64,000 nt of DNA, taken from positions 4,644,063 through 4,708,062 of the forward strand of contig CM055094.1 of assembly GCA_029204225.1 (NCBI GenBank). The letters are read 5' to 3'. How positions within the stretch are numbered: position 1 is the stretch's first letter; the number at the start of each line of letters is the position of its first letter. Positions 43,590 to 53,650 of the stretch are shown here, in pieces. The DNA is from Diphasiastrum complanatum (Eukaryota > Streptophyta > Lycopodiopsida > Lycopodiales > Lycopodiaceae). Below the pieces are notes generated by a model. The model saw nothing but the letters and a program-made list of their open reading frames with translations. It ran no database searches and was not told where the DNA came from. Position numbers and translations under genes: made by a program.

Positions 43590-45640
43590 TCCTACCACTA
43601 AATTTCCCAATCCTCTACTTGTTGTAACCCTGATCACCGTAAGCATGATTGCCCATCTACTATGTTACAAGTCCACAAGGTATTTGATCTTGATAATTTT
43701 TCCCTTTACCTTGTTGACGAGATTCCTAACCCTCCTAATTCTACTGATTGTTTAGCTCAACTAGCCTATGCCACTTGGTCCGACATGCTTGGTCCACATC
43801 ACCTTGATTTCAATGCTCGTAATACTAACCATGAGTTTATTGCACTCGTCGATTCTGATAGCACTCATCCCTTTATCAAAGAGTTGCCCTCGTATTCATG
43901 CCACCACTCTTCCTGTTTTCCATCTTTTGAATGTTGAAGTGGCTAGCTCCCATTCCTTTAGAGTATTCGTATGTTTCAGACCCTTACCAAATTGGTGATA
44001 TTTTTGGCCATGCTTATATTTATATCATGAGTGATATGATCCATTCCACCTACTATCCCTAATCTACTCACAACCTATCATTCCACGATACCTCCTCTAC
44101 GTGCCATCAGCCATCATATTGACCTTATTCCAGATGCCCATCCTACTTATCGAGCTTCTTACCGTATGTCTCGCTCTTAACAAGCTAAGATTTAGCATTA
44201 AACTTCTGATCTATTACAACATATTCTCACTATTCCTAGTCAAAGGGTTGTTGGTGCCCCTATTGTACTTGTTAATAAGGAAGATGGCACTAAATGCTTA
44301 CATATTGATTGTCGGGCACTTGATCACTTAATGATTCATAATCAACATCCCATTCCTCATATGGATGACCTATTTGATTCGCGACCTATTTGATTCGCTA
44401 GAACAAGTCAAATTCTTTTCCAAGATTGATTTGTGTTTTGGCTACCATCATGTTCAAATCCACCCAGGAGATGAATGCAAGACAGCTTTTTGTACTTTGA
44501 TGAGTTTCGAGTTCTACCTTTTGGTGTTACCAACAGCCCTCCTAACTTTTAAAACATCATCAACTTTCGGCCATTAAAAGGGGTTTGTGTCCTTGTTTAT
44601 TTTGATGATGTTTTGATTTGAAGCTATAATTTAATTCTCATGGTAGCCATTTACAAGCTGCTTTTCAGCTTTTCATCACTCATCAGCTTTATGTCAAGTA
44701 ATCTAAGTGTACTTTTGTTGATTGAAATTTTGGGCTTCCTTGTCAATAATGGTACTATTTCCCTTGATCCTACTAAAGTTTGGGCTATTGTTCAATGAGC
44801 TACTCCTATTGATGTTCATGCTATTATGTTTTTGGGTCTTGCAACTCACTTGCATAAGCCTATACCTCACTTTGCTACTACTCCCCATCCACTTAATGCT
44901 TTATAACGCAAGGGTGCTAAGTTTTATTGGTCTCCTTGCGAGGATGCCTTTACCACTGACTATTCTTGCTACTGGTCTTGTTCTTACTCTACTCAAATTT
45001 TGTAAGCATTTTATCATTGAGACTGATGCTAGTGTTGTAGGCATTAAGGCTCTTCTTTACCAGGATTCTAGTGTTATTGCTTACGAGCTAGCGTGGGAGT
45101 TGTTGGACATTATTCATGCCCTTACTAAGTGGCATCATTATCTTCAGGCCATACCATTTGATTTATACATTGATCATTAGTTCCTACATTATCTTGATTC
45201 AGAAACATCTTAGTGATCACCAGTTTCATTGGAATTTGGATGAAATTTTTGCAACGTTTTCATTACCACTTGCACTATCGCCCTGGTAAGAATAATGTTG
45301 GTGTTGATGCTTATCTCAATTGCATGCTCTTCTGTGTACCCTCACTACCATTCTTCCTTATTGGTTTGATCTTCTTTTGACTGCATATTATGTTTTCCTT
45401 GATATCTACGATGTTTATACTACTGCTCAGCCACCTTCTCATCAAGTTTATTCTCTCATTGATCATCGTCTCTACCACTATGGGGATCTTTGCATTCCTA
45501 GTCATCTAGATATTCAACCTAAGCTTCTATTTCACTCTCCTTATTCTCGAGTTGGTGGTCACTGGTCACTAATGTTTTCGAGAGTCTTCTGCTCGGTCAA
45601 CAACTTACTTCTATTTGCCTTGTATGAAGTCTGATCTGGT
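43590..45640 (+). pseudogene. Ty3/gypsy relic (gypsy-2), gag end to integrase start
   Basis: The plus strand carries a decayed zinc knuckle (CCNPDHRKHDC), a protease with ALVDSDSTHPFI, RT pieces KEDGTKCLHIDCRALDH, KFFSKIDLCFGYHHVQIHPG and LVYFDDVLI, FLVNNGTISLDPTKVWAIVQ, RNase H remains and integrase start DHRLYHYGDLCIPSHLDI. It is closely related to gypsy-1 (RLYHYGTLCIPSSLSI). There are many frame breaks. It lies in intron 2, antisense to the gene. Confidence 0.8.
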
Positions 45641-46110
45641 CACGCCGTCTAGGATGGAAGCTGGATCTAGCTTGATACAGTCACAGGCCAAGGTGGGTAG
45701 ACCCGGATTAGGTCCTACGGCGGGGTGGAACGTGAATCGTTCGGTCTCTTGTGGTTAACCGGCACTTGGAGGTATGCAGTAAGTAGGGATTGCAACATAT
45801 GGTATCAGAGCCACTGCATGCTGAAAGCAGGTGCGTTGATCCGTAGTAGTTTTCTTGTAAGTTTTGGCGTTTTTGACGGATTTCAAAACGGGTTTAAAAT
45901 GCATTTTTATGCACTTTTTAACGTTCTTCCTTCCGCTGTTTTTTCTTGAATTTTGAAGAAATAAAGTTTTAAAAAAAAACAGTTAGGGGCCCAGCTGAGA
46001 CCTGCCACATGGCATTGTCCAGGAAAGGACATGTGGCAGGCATCTGAGTATCTGTTGCGTCCAGATTCAAGCAGGGATCTGCTTCGGGGGGGGCCCTCCT
46101 CAGCGATAGA
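45641..46110 (+). repeat. LTR end, primer site and leader of another gypsy-type element
   Basis: A perfect primer site TGGTATCAGAGCC lies at 45800-45812, preceded by GGGATTGCAACATA, and followed by an untranslated leader (about 45813-46110) with no coding match. The element is cut off at about 46110 by gypsy-3. Confidence 0.6.
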
Positions 46111-46125
46111 AAAACTGGATGTACC

Positions 46126-47357
46126 TTAATGCCTTGAGGAAGTTCTAGCTGATACGCATTCCTTTACTATGTGGAATGGCCCTGCGTAACGAGGTGATAA
46201 CTTAGGACATTTCCCAGTCTTTAATACCTTAGAGTCTTTTGGGATTCTAAGATATACCCAAGCCCCCTCCTCATAGACCCTAGGTTGTCGCTTTTGATTA
46301 GCGTAAAACTGGGCTCTATCCTGAGCCTTTTTTACGTTCTCGCGAGCAACAAGCAACATTTCTTGCATATCATGCAGGAAATCTATTGTTGCTTTAACCT
46401 TGAGGCCTCTGAGGCCCACTGAAATGGGAGCCCTAGGCTGGAAACCATACATCAGAGAAAATGGACTAAAACCCGTCGCTGAGTGTTTTGCGCTGTTATA
46501 CGCAAACTCAATCATTGGAAGTTACCTTTCCCAATCCGATTGTCTCCTGGAAACATATGCCCGAAGCATATCTTCCATAGACTGGTTCGTCCTCTCTGTC
46601 TGACCATCCGATCCAAGATGATCTGATGACCCCATACTTAGAGTGGTCTCTAATTTCTCAAAGACCGCTTGCCAGAATTTGCCAGTGAACTTTGGATCTC
46701 GATCACTAACAATGTCATTCGGCAAACCAAATAACCTGAACAACTTTTCAACGAAAAGCTGAGCAAGTTCAGAAGCTTTGATAGTTTGCTTGGTTGGTAT
46801 GAACTGCGCCATTTTAGTTAACCTGTCAACTATTACCCAAATGGCATCATTTTGCTTCCCCATCCGAGGTAGCCCAACCACAAAGTCCATGGAAATGTTA
46901 GAAATCCATAGATCATAATATGGATGGACAGACTAGGATTCGAACCCAGGACCTCCCTCATATCGGATGGGATGCTCTACCACTGAGCTATTCGCCCTGT
47001 TTGATAGTTCTCTCTAGAGTGTGGATTGATATTCCAACACCCCCCCTCAAGCCACACTTGGTTGGGGTCCTAGCTGTCACTTGCCCCACAACTTGGGCCA
47101 CCTAACCATGGCTTTGACACCATGAACTGTTAGGTCTAACTTGGCTCTGATACCATGTTAGAAATCCATAAATCATAATATGGATGGACAGACTAGGATT
47201 CGAACCCAGGACCTCCCTCATACCCGATGGGATGCTCTACCACTGAGCTATCCGCCCTGTTTGATAGTTCTCTCTAGAGTGTGGATTGATATTCCAACAG
47301 GAAATGCTTTCCCACTTTCTTTCGGGAATTTCCAAGGGCATTAGCAAACCAGCTGCA
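46126..47357 (-). pseudogene. Ty3/gypsy integrase (gypsy-3), interrupted by TRIM-A and copia-Y
   Basis: The minus strand reads MDFVVGLPRMGKQNDAIWVI, SDRDPKFTGKFWQAVFEKLE, SDGQTERTNQSMEDMLRAYV and, in 46515-46126, FAYNSAKHSATGFSPFSLMY with VYLRIPKDSKVLKT. Upstream, LLMPLEIPERKWESIS continues across the TRIM (46896-47299), and the zinc-finger part CAQCQVNKAERLKA continues at 51781-51861 beyond the copia-Y insertion. HLGSDGQ replaces HPQTDGQ. Confidence 0.87.
46896..47299 (-). mobile_element. TRIM-A copy 2: complete 404-bp miniature LTR element
   Basis: LTRs 46896-47039 and 47156-47299 (144 bp each, about four differences) flank a 116-bp internal region with primer site TGGTATCAGAGCC and a G-rich polypurine tract (minus strand). 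A perfect target duplication GGAAA lies at 46891-46895 and 47300-47304. The insertion falls within the gypsy-3 integrase frame, which resumes exactly after one duplication is removed. Both LTRs carry the tRNA-like domain with A and B boxes. Confidence 0.95.
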
Positions 47358-48428
47358 TGTTAGAAATTAATGTTTATTTAACACCCCTTAATGATAGTTT
47401 GGCCATGCCTGCGTGCTATTTTTAGGGGCCATTACTATTTATAGTAAGTCATATTTTAGGGTCATTACTATTCATAGTGAATTTGGTTTTTAGTCATGCA
47501 TGTAGGTGGGTGCACTACTACTAGAATAGGATTTGCTTTTTATCACAACTCATCTTGGGTGTTTACCCAATATAGGTAGTAATTATAGCAATTAGCTTTT
47601 TGTCTTTTGCTATTTACTTTAGGCTCATTAGCTTTTATCAATCATTAGAGAAACTATTTAAGAAGGTTAGCGCCCCACCACAATCATTCCATTCAATTCA
47701 ATGAGCTAGAGCAATTGCTCAATTCTCCTATGATCTGAATTCTCTATGCTTGGGTTTTGTGTGAGTGCTAGTAGAATTTGTATCACAAATTCTGACATGG
47801 TATCAGAGCAGGCTCTCTGGTGAGAGAGAGAGTTTGTATTTGCAGGTGTGCAATCAGATTGGAGGAGCTGAAGCTACATGTGGAGTCAACGTTGTTAGGA
47901 AAACAACGGGAATCTTCTAGGAGAAGATTGACGGAAAGTTACTGGCTGTCGACAGATTTGAATCAGAATTTTTCTGGTTGTTTGCTAGTTTTCTGGTGCA
48001 GGTCACATCTGGAGCAGGTACATTTGAGGGAAGTAGTATCTGAACAGGTGACTTCTGAGATAGGCAGATCTGAACAGGTGCTTTTCAGGTGCATGCACAT
48101 CTAAACAGGCACGTCTGAGGGCAGCAGTACCTGGTGCAGGCACTTTTGAGGGCGGCAGTAGCTGGGGAAGGCACTTCTGAAGGCAGCAGGACCTGGTGCA
48201 GGCCCAGACAGGCAGCATCTGAGGTAGGTGGACCTGGTGCAGGCCCAGACAGCACCATCTAAGGAAGGCAGTACCTGGCGCAGGTGGTAACTGAGCAGGT
48301 GCAGGTTCAGACAGGCAATACCTGGGACGGGTGATCTCTAGGACAGGTCTGAATCAAGGCAGGTGATATTGAGGGAAGGCTGTTTTTGGACAGATCTGAT
48401 TGTTAAACTAAATTCAGGTTATTGAGAT

Positions 48429-49932
48429 TTGTTACGGATCAGTATAATGGCAGGATTGAACGACGCTGTGTTGCCCGAGTCTAGCAAGCTAGATGGAACG
48501 AACTACAGTATATGGAAGTTCAAGATGCAGAATATTGTCCAAGATAGAGAATATTGGGATATCGTCACAGGTGTTGAGACACCTCCTACCACTGACAGGG
48601 AGTTGCGGGAGTATCAGAAACGTAGATAAAAAGCTCATCATAATATCAACTTATCAGTTAAAGATATGATTATACCTCATATCAGAGATGCTGCTGGACC
48701 CAAGGAGGCTTGGGATATACTGAAGAACTTGTATGAGACGGTAAATCAGTCACGGATCTTGTTCTTGACTAATAAGCTTCACACGTTGAAGATGGGTACA
48801 GGTGAATCGGTAACGGACTACTTTACTCGAGTGAAAGATCTGAGAGGGTAACTTATTGCAGTTGAGTTACGAACTACAGGATACAGGTCTACTGGGCTAC
48901 GCTGCATATATTCCGCAGGCCTCTTTACATTAACTGTTGGTTATGTATATTTCTGGTTACGCATTTTATATTAGTCATTACAGGCCCCAAAGCCTTTTTA
49001 TATGCTTATGACCCGCGCTGGGTCCTTTTTTATGACATTGACTGGCCTTGGGCCGTTATTATATGGTTATATGTGGAGTGGGGGCCCGTAGGAGGGCGCA
49101 CTATTTTCCCTCCACATTTTGCCTCCCTTTACTTTTGAATTCCTATTTTAGGGTTCATTGGTAGGGTATTTATAGGGGCATTTGTACACTCATTCAGATT
49201 ATTGATTGGTATTGCTTGGGCTCTTCGTGGGAGAACCTATTGTCTTGTCTATTGCTTGTAGGGCTTTAGTCTATTGCTGTCTTTTATGCTTCATTGATTC
49301 AACACCTGAGATTTTGATCATAACTAGTTGGAGAAAGTGTTCAAGATTCAGTATTGGTATCCATTGTACTTAATAGTCTACCTTTGGCCTATCAGAACTT
49401 TCTAATGATGCTATCGTTAAGAGAAACGAGGCCTTCTTTCGATGAGCTAAATGTCGTCTTACTACAGGAAGAAATGAGACGACAGAATATTGTAAACAAG
49501 GACGATTTCAAGGAACAGGCATTCCTGGCAAAGAAGCAAGAGCAAAGTTCCAAGAAGGGTTTCAAAGAGAAGAAGAAGAAAAAGCAGCAAGATATGGAGG
49601 AGAATCAATCAAATCGGTCAGAAGATGGAAAGAAAGTGGTTCGAAAAGGAAACTGCTTCATTTGCGGAAAATCAGGACATTATGCAAAGGAGTGCTGGCA
49701 CAACAAGTTCAAGAAAAAGCAGGATGGAAATTTTGCTGAAGAAGAAGAAACTTCTAATGCAAAATTGAGTGCTTTAGATCTTGAAGACTATGAGTTGTTT
49801 TCGGCATCGACATCTTCAGGTAGTGCCTTCTCGAAGGAAGAAGACTATTGGTTTATTGATTCAGGAGCTTCTAAGCACATGACACCTAGGCGAGACTGGC
49901 TATCTAATTTTCAAAAATTAGATGATGGGTAA
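48429..49932 (+). pseudogene. copia-Y gag and protease start (interrupted)
   Basis: Gag begins with ATG 48447 (MAGLNDAVLPESSKLDGTNY) and has one early stop (48627). It runs to 48860, is broken by the solo LTR, and resumes at about 49331 (LNSLPLAYQNFLMMLSLRET). A basic region (KKGFKEKKKKKQQ) precedes a zinc knuckle CFICGKSGHYAKEC, then the protease motif WFIDSGASKHMT with the catalytic D intact. Frame stop at 49930. Confidence 0.88.
48865..49325 (+). mobile_element. Solo LTR (461 bp) of the gypsy-1 type, AGTTA...TAACT ends
   Basis: Inserted in copia-Y gag with a 5-bp duplication AGTTG (48860-48864 and 49326-49330). Copia-X gives the empty-site sequence, so the boundaries are firm. The ends are AGTTACGAAC...GATCATAACT. 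Inside are GGGTATTTATAGGGG (TATA region) and the phrases TGGCCTTGGGCC and TTTTGAATTCCTA, shared with the gypsy-1 LTR at 4485-4846. Confidence 0.85.
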
Positions 49933-49934
49933 AT

Positions 49935-51321
49935 GTGAAGTTGGGAGACAACTACACATATGATATAAAGGGAGTTGGAAAAGTACAAGTACAACTACCT
50001 TCAGGGAAGATTGGAAACATAAAGGATGTGCTTTATGTACCAGGAATCAAGAAAAACTTGCTCTCAGTATCAGCTATTGCAAAGCAACACATGGTGGTGC
50101 AATTTGAAGAACAACGGTGTCTCATCAAGAGGAAAAATGATGAAGTAGTAGCTGAAGGCATACTTGCAGGGCGAAGGGATACAGGTTATATGACTTGGAG
50201 GGTAAGAAAATAATCATAAGCAGGGATGTAATCTTTGATGAGGAGGCAACTCATAAAAATATAGAGATATATTTTGATAAAGATCAAGATGGTGGAATCA
50301 CTATATTATGTGACGAGTTATTACAGGAACCTGAATCGACACATGTGTCGCCTACGCCAATTCAAGAACCTAAAGTGTCTTTGGTTGAGATAGGAAAGAG
50401 GAAGGAGAGGTCAAGTATATGGGATACTTATTCACCTCCTACTTCACCAAGTAGGAAGCATCCTACATCAGAAGCTAGAAGATTGCCTAGGTGGTACTAT
50501 GAAACTATCAAGGATAGTGTTATTATGGAACAGGGAGAGTCCAGTACACATGGAACTAGGAGATCAGCTAGACTTGAAAAGCAACATGAAGATCAAGATC
50601 GACAGGAGGACGGACAAGAGGATCATCATGAAGATGGGGATGTACATTTTGCATATATGGCCACAGTATTAGAGACCAAGGATCCATCTACTTTCAGAGA
50701 GGCTGAAAAAGAGGATATTTGGAGGAAAGCTATGGATGAGGAGTACGACTCAATCATGAAGAACAAGACTTGGAGACTTGTTCAGCTACCTACAGGTAAA
50801 AAGGTTATTGGATGCAAGTGGGTCTATAGGACTAAGTACAAATCAGATGGTTCTATAGATAAACATAAGGCAAGATTGGTGGCAAAAGGTTATGCTCAAC
50901 AGGAAAGGATTGACTATGAGAAAACTTTTGCACCGGTTGCTAAGTCTACTACTATGAGGACTGTTTTATCATTGGGATATCGAGCTACTACAATGCAACA
51001 TGTGAAGCAATATGGTTGCGAAGGATCCTACATGATCTACATATGGTACAAGATTCACCTACGGTACTTCGATGTGACAATCAGAGTTGGATTAAATTGG
51101 CGAAAAATCCAGTTTTTCACAACAGGACAAAGCATATTGAAGTACAACAACAGTTCATCAGAGAGAAAATTCGAAGTAATGAAGTGGAGCTTATCTATTG
51201 CCCTACGGAAGAGCAAGTTGCAGGTATCTTTACCAAAGGTCTTGGCGAAGAGAAATTTCAGAAGTTTAGAGAACTTCTAGGAGTAATAGATAACAAAGTA
51301 AACATTAAGGGGGTGTGTTAG
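49935..51321 (+). pseudogene. copia-Y pol remnants (protease end, integrase tail, RT start, RNase H end)
   Basis: 49935-50213 carries YTYDIKGVGKVQVQLPSG and VLYVPGIKKNLLSVSAIAKQ. At about 50175 the text jumps to the integrase tail (YRLYDLEGKKIIISRDVIFD), so the whole integrase core is missing. RT starts with WRKAMDEEYDSIMKNKTWRL and CKWVYRTKYKSDGSIDKHKA, then is lost near 50975. RNase H ends with LRCDNQSWIKLAKNPVFHNR and EEQVAGIFTKGLGEEKFQKF. No catalytic RT box remains. Confidence 0.85.
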
Positions 51322-51866
51322 AAATTAATGTTTATTTGACACCCCTTAATGATAGTTTGGCCATGACTGCTTGCTATTTTTAGGGGCCATTACTAATTAT
51401 AGTAAGTCATATTTTAGGGTCATTACTATTTATAATAAATTCGTTTTTTAGTCATGCATGTAGGTGGGTGCACTACTACTAGAATAGGATTTGCTTTTAT
51501 CACTTACAAACTCATCTTGGGTGTTTACCCAATATAGGTAGAAATTCTAGCAATTAGCTTTTTGTCTTTTGCTATTTACTTTAGGTTCATTAGCTTTTAT
51601 CAATCATTAGAAAAATTATTTAAGAAGGCTGGCGCCCCACCACAATCATTCCATTCAATTCAATGAGCTAGAGCAATTGCTCAATTCTCCTATGATCTGA
51701 ATTCTCTCTATGCTTGAGTTTTGTGTGAGTGCTAGTAGGACTAGTATCTCCATCTAGAATTTGTATCACAAATTCTGACACTGCCTTAAGTCTTTCAGCT
51801 TTATTAACTTGGCATTGTGCACACTTGCGAAAATATGCCTCCACTTAACTTTTTAAGTTTGGCCAA

Positions 51867-51950
51867 CTGAATTCTCTCTATGCTTGGGTTTTGTGTGAGT
51901 GCTAGTAGGACTAGTATCTCCATCTAGAATTTGTATCACAAATTCTGACA
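51867..51950 (+). repeat. Extra 84-bp copy of the copia-Y LTR 3' end
   Basis: Repeats the last part of the copia-Y 3' LTR (CTGAATTCTCTCTATGCTTG to AATTCTGACA) 86 bp after that LTR ends. It sits between minus-oriented and plus-oriented pieces of gypsy-3. Confidence 0.85.
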
Positions 51951-52095
51951 GCTTGGGTATATCTTAGAATCCCAAAAGACTCTAAGGTATTAAAGACTAG
52001 GAAATGTCCTAAGTTATCACCTCGTTACGCAGGGCCATTCCGCATAGTAAAGAAACTCCATCGGAATGCGTATCAGCTAGAACTTCCAAGAGACA
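51951..52095 (+). pseudogene. gypsy-3 integrase C-terminus, plus-strand copy
   Basis: Reads AWVYLRIPKDSKVLKTRKCP, KLSPRYAGPFRIVKKLHRNA and YQLELPRDML, the same protein segment as 46126-46300 but on the opposite strand. Runs directly into copia-Z gag. Confidence 0.85.
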
Positions 52096-53650
52096 TGTTA
52101 CCATCTTCGTCTGACACTGGCGAACCTATTGCAGCTAACTGATTGAGTAGTTGTTTGAATTCATTCAGATGATTAGTGACTGAGATTCCTTCATTCATCT
52201 TGAGCGACAGGAACTTCTTTCTTAGGAAGAGACGAGTCGATACATCTGTTGTTTCATGTAGACCAGTAAGAATGTCCCATGCTTCTTTGGAGCTGGAACA
52301 ATTTGCTACATGAGCTATTTGTGAATCTTTAAGATTCAAAGATACAATGGCAAGAGCTTTGCCATCCTTAGCTTCCCAGGTGGTCAACATGTCAGCTTCA
52401 GCCAGCTTGGCTATTGAACCGTTGACGTATCCCCAGAGTTCTTTTTCAGTGAGTATCATCTTCATCTTGAACTTCCACATGTGGAAAATCGTCGTTGAAC
52501 TTATTGATCAAGCGGATTTCTGAAGATGTACCTTCCATGATGAATGATCTAAGAAATTATGAAATACTCTTGAATACTAATAACAGTTTGGAACGATGGC
52601 TTTGATACCAACTTGTTGGGTTCCTACTGGTCTGATAATGCCAACGAGTTGGGTTTGATTTACTCTGATACCAGCTTGTTGGGTTTCTTTGTATGAGGAA
52701 TATTTAGAGAGAACTCAACATGCAAATTATAACAGGATCTTTACCAAACTATAGATTCAGACTATTACTTAGATCGACAGGAGAAATATCTTGTAGGTGT
52801 CGAAGACAACCATGAAGGGAACGAAACAGTTAGGTGTCTAACTTCCTTCGAGATTAGATATTCTGAGTGGAGCGAGTATCAGTGAGTGAGAGAGAAATTA
52901 TCAAAAAGCATTCACAGTGGAACACACATAAGAAAATAGAGAATCTGAATTAAGTTGTTGTGAATACAACTATCAGATTACGATCCTGTGCCTAAGAATG
53001 GTTCACAGTAATAGCGCACTATGTGATCTTACTACGCTAGTTACAGTTTGAATACTATCTCTATTCCTTGAATTACTTTCACTCTGTCTAAGATCTCTGA
53101 TCCTATGGAATCAGATAATTCTGATACAATGGAGTTCACGGAGGAACTCTGAATCACGCTTACTTTATCACCTTTTTCCTTACTTCTTAATCATAGTGTG
53201 TTGCCATTATGTATATATACATGCAACAGTTATAACAACCGTGTGGGCAACGAGCGTGAAGTAGTGCAGTTACTGCATAGTACTAAATGAACTATGACAT
53301 AGTCTGCATTGGATAGGGCAGAGGAAGAGCTCCATTTTGAATGGTGACAATCGATGATCATGAAGACTTCGGGCAAGTCGAGTCGATTGGCTTGCTCTTG
53401 AGAAGTCGAAGTCGATGACTTCGATGTCAATGGAGTTTGATGTCAGGACGTCAACAAAGTCGAGTCGATGAAGTCGATGACATGGACTTCGACGAAGTCG
53501 ATCCTGCTTTTGCTTCAAGTCGATATATTGCACAGACGTTCGACTTATGCGAGTAAGGCTGGATGTCGTTGTAGAGAGAGAATATTTACATAGTGTATTG
53601 GTGCTCAGGAATCGAATTCGGGTGAGTCGGACTGAACATTAACTCCAACA
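52096..53650 (-). mobile_element. Ty1/copia 5' part (copia-Z): 974-bp LTR, leader, gag start
   Basis: The LTR spans 52677-53650 (TGTTGGAGTTAATG...AGAAACCCAACA on the minus strand). Primer-like sites TGGTATCAGAG and TGGTATCAAAGCC follow. Gag starts with ATG 52538 (MEGTSSEIRLINKFN), shifts frame, and continues MWKFKMKMILTEKELWGYVN, with EAWDILTGLHE. It ends near 52096 against gypsy-3 sequence. A TATA box (TATATATACA region, about 53210) lies in the LTR. Confidence 0.8.
53340..53550. repeat. GTCGA-word cluster in the copia-Z LTR
   Basis: At least nine GTCGA and two TCGAC words in about 200 bp, many as AAGTCGAGTCGAT or GAAGTCGATGAC, in the upstream (U3) side of the LTR relative to the TATA region. 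Confidence 0.75.

Larger units (their letters stand above)
47358..51780 (+). mobile_element. Ty1/copia element (copia-Y), both LTRs present, internally deleted
   Basis: 5' LTR 47358-47797 (440 bp), primer site TGGTATCAGAGCAGG from 47798, gag, partial pol, purine tract AAGGGGGTG, 3' LTR 51316-51780 (465 bp). The flanks CTGCA (47353-47357) and CTGCC (51781-51785) are probably one target duplication with a mutation. The LTRs are very similar apart from about 25 bp missing in the 5' copy. The integrase core and most of RT are deleted, and a solo LTR (48865-49325) interrupts gag. It would need proteins in trans. It sits inside gypsy-3. Confidence 0.92.
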
